Assembly: GCF_000237925.1 (NCBI RefSeq)
Contig: NC_031495.1
Coordinates: 42,900,200 to 42,964,199, forward strand
Reading direction: 5' to 3'
Length of the DNA stretch: 64,000 nucleotides
Source of the DNA: Schistosoma mansoni
Taxonomy: Eukaryota; Platyhelminthes; Trematoda; Strigeidida; Schistosomatidae
A model generated the notes under the pieces. That model was not told the origin of the DNA. It saw nothing but the letters and a program-made list of their open reading frames with translations, and searched no databases. The translations under genes and the position numbers were made by a program. Positions 33,560 to 45,479 of this stretch are shown one piece after another (positions within the stretch are counted from its first letter, which is position 1; every line of letters begins with the position of its first letter).

Positions 33560-34365
33560 ATTTGACTAGCAGAATATTTATGCCTAAAATAGTCAACCAC
33601 TGACATTCATCATTTGTTGGAAAGTCAATCTTCATCAGGACTATAAACAAACCTGAAACCCGAGAAAACCAGGCCGGTTTCAAACCTGAACGTGGATTTT
33701 TAAGCCAAATATTCACCCTTTGGCAGGTTATGAAACATAGATATACTTCTCGACGTTCGACTATAGTTGTATTCCTTGACCATAAGATAGCGTTCAACTT
33801 CGTTGATTTCTAGGTTTTGCGGCGGTGTCTGTCGTTTAAAGGTGTATCAAAGAAGTACATTAACCTTGTACAAACTGCCTATTAGAACACTACTGGTTGT
33901 AGTCAGGGCATATGGCAAACTATCACTGGAATAGATTACTTTAAGTGGCGTTAGTCAGGGTTGTCTGCTTTCCCCATTTCTATACAAATTTTTCGTAGAC
34001 ATGACTTTAGAGACAACACTCATCGTTTGATCTTCTACCGGGAGATTCACTTGCTAACTTGGAATATGCAGATGATATAGCTCTGCTACTTGGAGAAGTT
34101 GATAAAATACATATTCTTCTAACCACCTTAAACAACAGTGTAAGCATGTTTGTGAAGTGATTTTCTCCCTCCAAACGCAAAATGTTACTTCAGGATCGGC
34201 TTGCGTCATCACCTGAATGAATGAGCGAAGTGGTCGAACCCATCGATCACTTCACTTATCTTGGGAGTCCCATCAGTACTGAAGGCCTGGTCTCTGACGA
34301 AGGCCCAGTCGGCTTTTGCTAAATTCGGTCGCCTGTGGTGTAGGCAAGATATCTGTGTTATGTCT
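33560..34365 (+). mobile_element. LINE C, RT fragment, frameshifted
   Basis: In several frames it keeps NQAGFKPERGFLSQIFTL, VVFLDHKIAFNFVDF (the AFDSVD-type box), LSGVSQGCLLSPFLYKFFVD and LEYADDIALLL (catalytic YADD), then a HFTYLGSPIS-like box. It lies in a TBC intron in the same orientation as the gene and has many stops. Confidence 0.82.
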
Positions 34366-35465
34366 TGGTCAAGGTCGTCGCTAATTTGTTATGACATTAC
34401 AAATTAAACAAGGACGTAACTCGCTTGAATTATCCACCAATAGAAATACGACTCCTCCAACCTTAACACGGTGACAATCAAGGACGTCCAATCAGCATGA
34501 GTAATCTCGCGTCCTTGTTGATCCTTAATCCGCCTAGCCCGTCCACTCGAGTCCAGAACAACAATAGTAGCTTCTTTATGCGAATCTAAGCGAACCATGT
34601 ATTTCAAACATACTCTGTTTATATACCAGGCAAACAGACCACATCACACCATAAATTAGGAAATAATATTTGTACAAAATCAAGCCAAATGGGGCTGTGA
34701 ACGTGGGAGACAGTAATCAATAAACTGAGTATAATTTAAGAACAGTAAATCGTATAATAATAATCAATAGGTCGAAATGAAGCTTATAATAAGATGAATA
34801 TAGATATACATAATCTAATTACTCAATAGTTAGACAATGGGAATACATATAGAATAATCATCCATTAATAGGTCCTGGGAGTTATCTGCACTTATGTCTT
34901 CGCTAGGATATAACAATCCGTCTCCTAACCAATGGGCGAGTTTACTTCGCAGCAGTTCCCCGCGTCCTACTTTATGGAGATGGAACATCCCCACTAAGAA
35001 TGTCGCTCGATGAATCATTCTCTTTCCCATGTATATGTGCGCTCGAATCCTATTAATTGCCTTGACTAGCTGCGAATGATTCTATTTGACTATAAATTGG
35101 CATCTGTATTCCTTCATTCACACACATTAGCCTCTCTGCTCCAAATTTGCTCTAGGTGCTTGTAAATTTGTTATCTGTGCTATCCGCTGATAAACTGTAT
35201 TCGCCACTTCTTATTGCCTTCTGATTTCAAATACCGATGGGATTTATATAATAACGGTTATCAAGGTGATTGACTGATGAAGCTAAGCCACTACAACCAT
35301 ACCAAGCCTACGAAAATAAAGCACGAGTGTTTCATTATAATAGACTTGAATAGGATAAAAAAGAACATTAAGAGAAACCGTACTTTTATTCAGTGAGCTT
35401 ATTGTTATCTTAAAAGATATTATGTGTGAATCGTCCCATTGGTTTTATTTCTTTCATGAACATAG
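34366..35465. other. TBC gene intron with probable dispersed repeat
   Basis: A minus-strand frame (34404-34607) contains EATIVVLDSSGRARRIKDQQ, without a domain I can name. The segment 34735-34830 resembles 57890-57985. The whole stretch may be part of an LTR element, but I find no paired ends. Confidence 0.4.
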
Positions 35466-35580
35466 ATGAAATGTAATACAGAGCCAATATATTTTGCTAT
35501 TGACTGGTTCATGTGTTTGTATACACGCAATTTGCCATGGTCTACAGTCCTCCGTATATGGGATATGTTCTTCTTCGAAG
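35466..35580 (+). CDS. TBC1D10: TBC1D10-type Rab GAP, exon
   Basis: The exon is 115 nt. It encodes YFAIDWFMCLYTRNLPWSTV then LRIWDMFFFEG, matching vertebrate [27 protein letters not shown]. The acceptor AG is at 35464-35465 and the donor is GTATGT. It ends with the first base of a Gly codon. Confidence 0.93.
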
Positions 35581-36357
35581 GTATGTATAGACAGTTTCTC
35601 TACATCCAACATATCTGCCAAGTCACTACGTTAAAGAAAGGATCAATCACTTAACAGTTTATCAAGTGTAACTTTATATTGAAGATCTCGGGTTTCTAAT
35701 AAAATATTATTTTACTAACTTATTAACTACGATGGTCTCTGAATATTATACATTTTGTTACGTCAGTGAATTACGATGGTAATTGTTTTAACCATAACTT
35801 GTGCTCAGCTTGAGGCAAAGTATTATACTGATGGATATTAGATATATCAATGCTACCATGGGAGGAATGTGCAGGAAATCAGAAAGTTTGTGCTATAATA
35901 GTTGTTTTGATGTACAATGATTTAAAAAGCCTAATTACTTACAGAAAAGCAATACGTGTGGTGATAAACTTTTAGAAGTAAAGTTATGAATATATATTGT
36001 TGAGTTTTCAGTTATCATCCCAGAAGGACAAATTGTCTTCTTGATACTAAACAGCTTTACATAAGAATTACGGTAAAATCTCTTTTTATAACTCTCCTTG
36101 AATAATCTGCATTAAATACTATCTACTGGGCAGTCGAATTACGTAGTAGAACAATCATGTTCCCAGAGTTAAATTTTGATTTGTGGCAGTTGAATACTTC
36201 AATGAAGAATGAGATTTTTTATTATCGACAAAACACATTTTAGGATTACAAAGTCAGCATTGGCATCACAAAGTTACCATACACTCAGGGGAAAGGCCAA
36301 GTAACTGATAAAAACTTGGTCAATACGAAAGCAATGTTTTTTGACTGCTTAGTTCAA

Positions 36358-36395
<38 letters not shown>

Positions 36396-36526
36396 TAAAG
36401 GACAGAATTATAGAGTTAGTCAATTTAATACAAATTGTAATAAGCTTTTTATGGCAATTGATGTAAATGATTATTTTATTGAAAACACATAATAAGCACA
36501 AAAGTTAAAACTAATTGCCAATAGAT
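35581..36526 (+). other. TBC gene intron
   Basis: AT-rich, with a TA microsatellite at about 36359-36391. No exon is needed by phase before 38379. Confidence 0.5.
36359..36391. repeat. (TA)n microsatellite
   Basis: An uninterrupted dinucleotide run of about 32 bp. Confidence 0.95.
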
Positions 36527-36675
36527 ATAAAAATAGTCTGGAAACACTGGACGGTCGTTTCGTCCTAGTATTGTACTCCTTAGCAGTTCACATCCACGAT
36601 CCGGCATGTGGGACTCGAAACAGGACGAAACGCTCATGCAGTGCTCCCATGTTTTCAATAGTGGTCTAGTCTACG
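36527..36675. mobile_element. Short Sm-alpha-type hammerhead SINE copy
   Basis: The two ends carry the family's inverted sequences (ggaaacactggacggtcg at the left, gcagtgctcccatg at the right). Both strands show ggacgaaac hammerhead pieces. The core is damaged (minus CTAAGGA in place of CTGANGA). The tRNA-like middle is deleted. Confidence 0.72.
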
Positions 36676-38378
36676 TCAACGCATGGATTCCACAATTAAA
36701 ATTACTACAATCTCTACAAACCCCATTCTAATCATAAAAATAATCATCACTTATTTTGTCACCTAGTTGTAATTCTAATAACTTTTGATTAGACATATGA
36801 TAGATGTTTATTTAATTAATAGATATGAAGAACATTTTAATCGCTGGAAGATTCTCATCATAATAGAATACAATAGTATGCAATATCGATTTGCACATTA
36901 TCCATTTAAACACTGACAATTTCATTTTATTTTACAAGCAATCCTAAATTCAAATGCTGTGATTTTAAACGATGTATTTACCTTAAACCTGGCCACTTTT
37001 TCGATCATTCATTCGGATATGTAATTGTAAATCTTGGGGAGAATTTATTTAAAAAATATTCTTCGTTCATATATATTTGTATTATGATAAAAATCTTCCA
37101 GTGATTAAAATGTTCTTCATATCTATTAAGTGAACAATTCTCCCTTCAATTTCTGACCCATAAACTATTTTTATTAACCTGTTCTTCTTTCAACTCTCGA
37201 CTACTACCCAAACCTCTTTTGATATTTAAAATCTCGATCCACTTTATGATGCTATCTCTTCTATCTTTTTATAGACTCATATATTTATCAAACAATTATA
37301 AATAATAATATAAAGCTTAGATAAATGATTTTGTCAAAAAAAGTTTTCTTCGCTGAATCTGTTTATTTTCATTCACTGACACAATAAGTTACTTAAATAA
37401 TCTGGGGATTGTCTGAACAGAATTAACCAACCTTATGTTGAATAGCCTTCTTTCCACGTTATTCCGTGCACAGATAATATCTATCATTCACGTGATTTAA
37501 TCTATTATTCTGTCGGTCGAATGTAGATTATGATCATGTTAGCTACATCACAGATATAACTCAGTTATAGAAAGGATGATTATTAACCTTGGAAGGTACT
37601 TAAACAGAACTCTCTGATAACAGTATACAAGAGTTGTTTTGAATTGTTAATAATCCTTATCAGTTACAGGGGTAAGGTCATTTATCTTACGAATTAGACT
37701 TTAAAACTGAATTTTAACGTTGGGTTCATTAACATTAGTTAATGTAATACAGAACTTAAGATTAAACGATATTGTTTGTAGCTGAATATTCGATAATGTT
37801 ATACTGGAGTAATTGGATTCATATTTCTCTGATGTTTCCGGGAAAGAAGTGTGGATCTTCATCTCTCTTAAGCTTTGATTAGTTTCACGTCCAAGTCTTT
37901 TGTGCAATTCCTAGTAACTGTATCACTGTCATCTTTGAATATGCCAAGTTCATCTTCCGATGAATTATATAATGTATTTGCTCGTAATGAAATGTTTCGT
38001 TCCATTTATAGTATTCCTGGCTTAATTTCATTGATATAATTCAATATAAGACGTTTCAAAGAACTATCGATAGTTTCTCCTAATAAAAACTTGAGTAATA
38101 AATTGTGTTGCATGACTGTTCTTGGATTAGAGCATAAAATTTACGGGAAAACAACGACAGACAGTTAATACAAGCATGATAATATCTGCCATCTAGATTA
38201 CTCATCTATTCTAAATAACCGCTTGCCAAGTTTTTTAGATGAAACGGATATTGATAAACATCGAATATTTTAAAATGTAAACTGTAACAGGAGAAATAAT
38301 GAGCATTAAAAATTCAAATCTTGTATTATCAAAGGGTATGGAGTTTTGCGTAATATTCTTTGTTCATTCTTGTTTTAG
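36676..38378 (+). other. TBC gene intron with a small foldback
   Basis: AT-rich. It contains an inverted pair at 36817-36864 and 37081-37128. Confidence 0.5.
36817..37128. repeat. Small inverted repeat (48-bp arms), MITE-like
   Basis: 36817-36864 is the reverse complement of 37081-37128 with about four mismatches, and the loop is about 216 bp. No coding capacity is seen. Confidence 0.85.
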
Positions 38379-38533
38379 GTGTGAAGGTTTTGTTTCGTAT
38401 AGCACTTTCTATATTTCAACTTTTACTGGGAGATTCAAATTCAAGAAAACGTTTGAATTCAATGGAGAAATTAATGGGATCTTTACGTAATCTACCTAAA
38501 AATATAGTCGGTGAAGATGTGCTTATTAACCAT
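38379..38533 (+). CDS. TBC1D10: TBC1D10-type Rab GAP, last exon found
   Basis: The exon is 155 nt, with acceptor tgttttag and donor GTAAGT. It encodes VKVLFRIALSIFQLLLGDS and SMEKLMGSLRNLPKNIVGED, matching vertebrate GVKIIFRVALVLL...LG and MEQLRNLPQQ-MQEDFLV. It completes the TBC fold. Because it ends in a good donor at phase 0, at least one further exon must exist. I found no convincing candidate before 48 kb. Confidence 0.9.
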
Positions 38534-40110
38534 GTAAGTCGACATAATTTTATTCATCCATGAGAAACATTACTCTAAACATTACTAGCAATGTGATCTG
38601 ATTTTATCATATCCCCAATTTTCGGAAGAACAACGTAAATAAAAATACAATTCTTGAATCTAAAATTCGCTTAGGATATAGAAATTTATCTAATTACCAT
38701 AGTGATAAAATACCCAGGTATATCATTACCTATCGAATGAAACAAAATATAAAGCTAAATTTTTAAAATAGGAGTATAGATAATAATCTTGACTAGATTG
38801 TCTGAAGTAGCAGTAGGATGGATGGTATTACAAAATAAGCACATCAGAAAAAATATTTTTTAATTTATGGTAATTGGACCAAATTATGTCGTTTGTAGTT
38901 AAGATTACTAATTAAACCGGGAAGCTATGGTTGGTTGTTATGTCTTCGGTTTGCTTACCTAATAATATACTGGTAAGAACTTGTCTCGATCTAAGTCAAG
39001 GCCTTCACACAATAAGCTAACTGATTCATCTTTGGGGCTAGAAATGCGGCCTTAGGCAGAGACGAAAACTACTCTGTCACATGATTGACTTACAAGCGAG
39101 AGAGGACTAGTCAACTGGAACACCTCTTTATTTATTCCCAATTCTCAGTTCAGATGAGTATAAAAAACGCATGAATAAATGAATAACACGACTACAACAC
39201 ACAAACCATTATGAAAGTACAATTATGTGCAAACTGGACATTAGGGTAGCAAAATAAAGTACCGTAGGTTACGTTTAAATTACAATAGCTCTGGAATAGA
39301 AAAGGGTATTACGGTGAATAATGCATCAAACGAAGCTTGTGGTTCATGGAATAATCTAGGGACAAAAATAAATGTTAGTATTTTGCAAACTTTGAATTAA
39401 GTGAAATAATGTCCCCAAAAATAGCTTTCGTTGTTTGTCATGGCTTCTTTATTTCTATGTTAACATCATTAGGTTACCAGTATTTGGTAAGAATGCAGTG
39501 GAGTTTACTTCAATAAAATACCTAGACGCCTTACTACCTATGTTGGTTTATATCAGTAAAACCTAACAGAGTTTATTTAAATAAACTATTAATTGGTTGA
39601 GTTTCGATTTAGTTCAGTTACAACCACCTTGTTAAAACATTACTTATCTAAAGTGGAAAAAGAGATTATCTTGTTGTCTGATGTACGAGATAAATAGCAT
39701 GGATTTATGAGTATGTGTGTGGGATTTTTACTCATTGGCTGTTCAAGCGTAAATCAGTGTTTACTGATTATTCTGTGACATAATAATCAAGCCTCAATGT
39801 ATCTTTCCTCGTTTATGAAGTCGATCCAAATAAAGTCGTACGAGGTATTTTATTCCGTTTCGTATTTGGTGGATTGTCAATTTGATATAAGTTACAACTT
39901 ACAGTTTTGCTTCACTGATTCTCCCCTTACGTCGACCTCAGTAGTTTAGCCACCTCTCTGAATACAAATCAGTAAATGAAGAAAATGAAACATCCGTGGC
40001 TACACATAAATCAATCAAAAGTAGCTTGACTTAAAACACACATTTGGAAAAGTAATAAATCTACTAGGAGTATGTATTCAAAGTTAGAATCATTAGCTAA
40101 AACTGACATA

Positions 40111-40147
<37 letters not shown>

Positions 40148-40353
40148 TAAATAAATATGTTTCCAAAATTTGAACTGAATTTGTGAAAAGATAACGACAC
40201 GAACTACGACCGTACTACCCAAGTGGAAACATGACTATGGGTAAAATTTATTTTGGAGAATGCAAAGTTAGTAAATTCTGTCGAAGCTATCTGGTATAAA
40301 TTTTATCCCTGATAAATCCGTCAGTGAATTTCGTTCTTCGATCAGGCTGGAAC
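38534..40353 (+). other. TBC gene 3' intron or tail, unassigned
   Basis: I see no supported exon. A TA microsatellite lies at about 40110-40142. Confidence 0.4.
40110..40142. repeat. (TA)n microsatellite
   Basis: An uninterrupted TA run of about 32 bp. Confidence 0.95.
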
Positions 40354-40566
40354 AACGATTAGAGCAGAACAACATCAATTTATTTCATTTTGTTGGGTTC
40401 TCATTAAATCCTAACAACCTGTATTACTTCAAAGTCTAATTCGAACGAAATTTAGCATACTTATAGAAGTCAAGTTGGTTGATAGTTAGTACAAGAACTT
40501 ATCAGCATAATGTATCAAAAAATTGAACTTGCAAAGGTTGAGTAGAATGTTGTAAGCATGCATATA
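40354..40566 (+). repeat. Arm 1 of a ~213-bp inverted repeat
   Basis: It is near-identical to the reverse complement of 43083-43296. Both arms have sharp limits (attagagcag at the outer end, gtaagcatgcatat-type at the inner end). Confidence 0.9.
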
Positions 40567-40689
40567 TAATCCAACAGAAGATTCCATAACATTGATTGCA
40601 GTAATGGAAAAAGAACGTATGAAGCGTATAGAAACCTTAATTCCTGTATCCTTAATAAAAAAAAGTGGATTCTTAGATACACGATGAAT

Positions 40690-41270
40690 ATCACATTCCA
40701 ATGCAACAATGAATACCATAGACAGCTGGATGGTATGGCCATGGGGTTACTGTTCCTAAAATTATAATCCCTAAATGATGCCATCGAGAAAATCATAACT
40801 TGAAAGTTAAGAAAGATGGTGCAGAAAACATTTGCTTCAGCCAAACTGAGTGCAATTTTCTACAACCTCCCTATGCTAAAACATTCACTAAAGACAGACT
40901 GCCTGAATTCACCAGATCCATGTGTATCTACCAATTCAACCGCACCTGTGGGGTCAGCTATATAGGGTGTACAATTCAACAAATCCATCATCTCACAGCA
41001 GAACACCATCCGTCTTGGTTGAGCAAAGGACAGATGAGAGTGATTAAGAGTTCTATTCTCCCTCACTTGTTGGATACAGGACATCGAGTTGACTTGAATT
41101 AAGCATTCAAGGTTAACCACTGTCCTCCATCAAATTTACCATGAGGTTTACGTTTTCGTCTGTAGTATATTGCTTAACCTATCGGAATCTATGTCCACAA
41201 AACCTAACCTCTGCATATAAAAGGTGTTTGTACAACAACTCTTGCAATCTAGGCCATCGGCACTGAAGTG
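40690..41270 (+). mobile_element. Penelope-like element: RT scrap joined to GIY-YIG endonuclease
   Basis: At about 40700-40740 the plus strand reads RQLDGMAMG, the Penelope RT signature. The rest of the RT is deleted. From about 40860 it reads YAKTFTKDRL and CIYQFNRTCGVSYIGCTIQQ, a GIY-YIG type endonuclease motif (SYIG). The endonuclease C-terminus follows (KSSILPHLLDTGHRVD) and ends at 41100. GIY-YIG endonuclease C-terminal to the RT is diagnostic of Penelope-like elements. Confidence 0.85.
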
Positions 41271-41384
41271 AGTTTTTAACTGAACTTTGATTAGACCCTT
41301 TCCTTCAAAAATATTCGACTAATTTTTTTGATTAAAATCATGAATCGACGAATGTTATACCACCATTGAGAACCTAATATGGGA

Positions 41385-41447
41385 CTTCTCAGAAGTACGC
41401 ATCCACGAAACGGCCGTTCAGTGCTTCCAGGTTTTCAATAGTGGTCT
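41385..41447 (+). mobile_element. Sm-alpha-type SINE, 3' fragment
   Basis: It contains acgaaacggccgttcagtgc and the terminal ccaggttttcaatagtggtc of the family. The 5' part is missing. Confidence 0.7.
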
Positions 41448-43082
41448 CAATCAAAAACTTAATAATCTCCACGGCCTCATACTGATAATTTTCTAATTTC
41501 CTTCACTTTTGTATTTTTACGTATTCTCATTATTCATCTCTTGATTCTTACATAAGTACTATAATACTGACGTTTTATAGAAATATTTTGTTAGTTCTAT
41601 TTATATACTATGCAATTTAGCAACCGAATTTCTGAATATTTACTCTGGTTATCATAATCCTCTTCCGTCCAATTATTCAATATCATTTTATGATCACTTT
41701 GATATTTTATAATTATTACGTAACACAACTACTCGATTAGTATTACTTCATTGTTCTAAATCATATATATGTATATTAGTGTATAGCCATGATGAAGAAC
41801 TAAATAAAGAAAAATTTCCTCACTCCATTTGTTATTTTTATTCAATGTTAAAATGAGGATTTTCACTATAATCAAAACTAAGTGATAACCGAATGATATA
41901 ATGGAACACAGGTGACGGAAAATTGAAAATGATATTAAATCAGCTTTGCCATCTAAACATTAGATTAAAAATGTATAAAACTGCTTCAAATCATGGTGTT
42001 TTTCCTGTCGATTCATAAAAACTCACCGCGCAGAAGCTAATGCTCTCAATAAAGTGATCGATGATTGAGATATTATACATCGAGAATAAAATTTTCAGTC
42101 TCAAAGGTGATGTATACTAGAATTCCCACAAAGTTTTGTCAAAGGTTCTTTGAAACAAAAACTTATAAGAGGCTTCTTTGGAACACTACAAAGTTCATTT
42201 AGAATCTAGGCAGTGTGCTTGAGGAGAAATTTCAGAACATACATTTTAGATAAAAAATCTAATTTAAACCATTATCGATTGTCCGTAATTTGTGTTCCAT
42301 CATGTTACACGGTTATCGCTTAGTTTAGATCTTATGATCATTTTTTATTACCCTTATCAATATTACAAAATCTTCTATTGGATTATATGTAAGATCCCTT
42401 TTGGAAGTTCTGTGTATGAAAATTCCTCCACATACGCACTGTTGCGATTTATTCTTCTTAATCCCTTCAGATGTACATTTCGTCGATCTTTTAATTCCAT
42501 TTGAGATGATACCATTTGTATTTTACTTTAGTTTTTGTTTTATTTACGTTTCCACTGAATTTCCATGCTTTTCCTGAACTGTATCTATGATATTTTAGTT
42601 GATATTTTGTTATGGCCGCTGCCATATTGATTCTCTCCAATTTCTGATTGTGTTGCTTTAATTGACTGAAATAGTTCGTTTGGGATTGCGAATTGAAGCA
42701 CTCTTCCAGAAATGAAAACATTCCGTGTTATCACGAAATTAAGTATTATCTTTGAAACAATCTGTACCCGATCTATCCAGGAAGGATAGCTAACATTCGT
42801 GCGTTGATAGGATCATTTATTTGTTGCACTAGGTTATTCTCTTCATCGATTTATCTACTTCACGTAATTTAGCTTTGAATACTGACTAAACACTTATTGG
42901 TTGAATAACTCGGTGGTAATATTTTTTTAGGTAATAATGAAGGTTTAAATTTATAATAAAATTTAGAAAGATCATTTACTCGATTAATATGTTTTAGTTT
43001 CGACTGAACGATAGCATACATTTAAACTAACCTTAATAGCTATTCCTCATTCCAAACTGATTTCGTTTGAAAGTTACATTAC
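41448..43082. other. Unassigned AT-rich DNA
   Basis: It lies between the Penelope-like fragment and the second inverted arm. I see nothing that can be named. Confidence 0.4.
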
Positions 43083-43296
43083 ATATGCATACTTACAACA
43101 TTCTACTCAACCTTTGCAAGTTCAATTTTTTGATACATTATGCTGATAAGTTCTTGTACTAACTATCAACCAACTTGACTTCTATAAGTATGCTAAATTT
43201 CGTTCGAATTAGACTTTGAAGTAATACAGGTCGTTAGGATTTAATGAGAACCCAGCAAAATGAAATAAATTGATGTTGTTCTGCTCTAATTACTGT
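43083..43296 (-). repeat. Arm 2 of the ~213-bp inverted repeat
   Basis: This is the partner of 40354-40566, 2.5 kb away and opposite in orientation. Very few base differences are visible. Confidence 0.9.
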
Positions 43297-45479
43297 TCTT
43301 ACTTGACTCAATTTTTTTTATAAGAAACTACGTGTATAAAAGTTTCTTTTCTTTTTAAATAATATACATTACTACATTTTTACAATATAATTATTACATA
43401 ACCGTTTTCTAAGATTAATTACTTAAGATTTCCTTCAACTTTTTTTTCTAATCTCAGTCATTTCGTTATACATTTATCACTAAACAAGAACTTGTCAAAC
43501 TGTATCGATCACAATTAAAATCCATTGGATTAATATCATCATCTTCATCTTAATTATTTATATATATGTATCATTCATTTGAATTATGCTTTGACTAATT
43601 GATGATTTTATTTCTTTTAAAACAAATCATGTAAATTGTTTTGTTTTTCTTTAGAATTTACTTTTGTCAATGTTATATTTTACTTACATTTAAATAACTC
43701 TGTTTAACTATACTTAAATTTTATATTCATAAACAAAGTTTTCTTCTACACTGTCAAAGCTTTTTCCTGATATAGTCTAAGTGTTAAATTGCTATCGACG
43801 AACCTTAGGTGGATAACCGTTTTTGATGAGGGTCTATCTGTTTTCTATAGACATACTTAAATTTTATAAAGTTTTCTAATCTTGTTTTTTTTCCACTTTG
43901 TTTTGTAAGTACAATCATGGAACTGAAATCATTTAAACATAAACTTTATATTTTGTTAGTTATATTATCATTTCTTGGATAAAGAGACCCTTTTTAACTT
44001 CATATTTGATCCATTAATTTATGTCTTTGATTAAGATCACTGACCTATAACTCTTTGATGCATGTGTTAGCATTCATGAAAAAGTGTATAAATTTTAATT
44101 TTTGTTCGTCTCAATATTTACTTAAATATCTTTCATTTTAGAAAAAACAATTAACCTGTTCATAAAACGTTTGCTATCAGCTTAACTTCATATTTTTGCT
44201 TGTCATTACTTCTGAGTAATGACTAAGTAATCCAAGTATCATCCTTTTATTAGATTAAGTCTTTTGAGAGAAATGATAAATCAGTCTTTCTATAATAAAC
44301 CTCAGTTATTTTTACCTAAAATGCATTTTGTATAAGTATTAAATTAGGCTATTTTTCATATCAATTAAATACTATAAAAAAGTTAACTATATCTACACTT
44401 TTACTAACCTTTGTTGCTATCTCATTAGACTACTGTAATGATTAAAATCAATCAATAAATTAAAACGGTTTTTAAAAAAGATGCAATAATTCAATTTATT
44501 CATTTAAATGGCGAAATGAGATTTTAGTATTATAGATGATGTCAGTTTGTGATGAAACCTCTAACTCTGAATCCTAACCCTAAATTTCAATTCTGTTTTG
44601 ATCTCAATTCCTTACACTAATACCATAAACCTCTTTTAACCCTAGTGAATAGGCGAATATTTTCAAGGTCATTGTAGCATCATTTGATGATCGTATAAAA
44701 AATATAATCTCATCAAACAAATTTCTGTTTACAGTGCTTTCCAATTGTAACAATTCAGAAAAGTGTGTTATAAATGTTTTCAGTAGTTATTATATGTCAC
44801 CCAACTTCAATTGTGTAAGATTTCTACTAGTTTAGGTGCAATTGAACCAGATGTTAGCAACTACTTTCTCCACCGATTATGTATGAGATGTTTGAATTCC
44901 AACCTCTCGTATTTTTCAAGGATAGTGTGAAGGCGATCACAAGAATAATCGAATTTAATTAGAATTGCTAAAATCTCCTCAAGAACGACAACTCCTCGCG
45001 TATTCTCTTCCGACTTAATTTCCCACAATACCTTTACCCTCTAATTATTTATCATTTTTTAGTGAGTTAGACTTGTGTACTCTTGAAGGTCATATTTTGA
45101 TACTATAATAACGACAATTGTATCAATTCGGTTTGTATTGCATGGCCTACTTTGAATATCAAGTTCCCTACAATCCGTCTTCTTCCTATGTTATCTAACG
45201 GGGTTTTGATGCATTGTGTTTAAACTGCAGTTGTCAATTTTGGGAAGAATCGATTGCAATAGAGTGACTCAATTGTTTCGTCTCAAGAACCGTAAACATT
45301 CTGGGCCAATACTGAACCTCAAAAGCAAGATACAACAGATAGATAAGGAGGAAAATATAGTGACAACTTCAGTGTTCAGAGTTTTCTAGTATTCAGTCGG
45401 TCAATTATTTGTAAACCATCTTTAGTGACACGTGGGTTCATACAGTTATCATTGACCATGGAATTCAAAAACACAACAG
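43297..45479. other. Very AT-rich spacer
   Basis: I see no exon or repeat that I can name. A short serine-rich frame at 43484-43552 was considered and rejected. Confidence 0.4.

Noticed and set aside
35270-35335. CTGATGA...GAAA, possible hammerhead
   Set aside because: Stem I and stem II strands do not pair.
43484-43552. Possible last exon of the TBC gene (ELVKLYRSQLKSIGLIS then serines and stop)
   Set aside because: The acceptor is weak, the phase does not fit the last known exon, and it lacks the conserved tail expected in TBC1D10 proteins.
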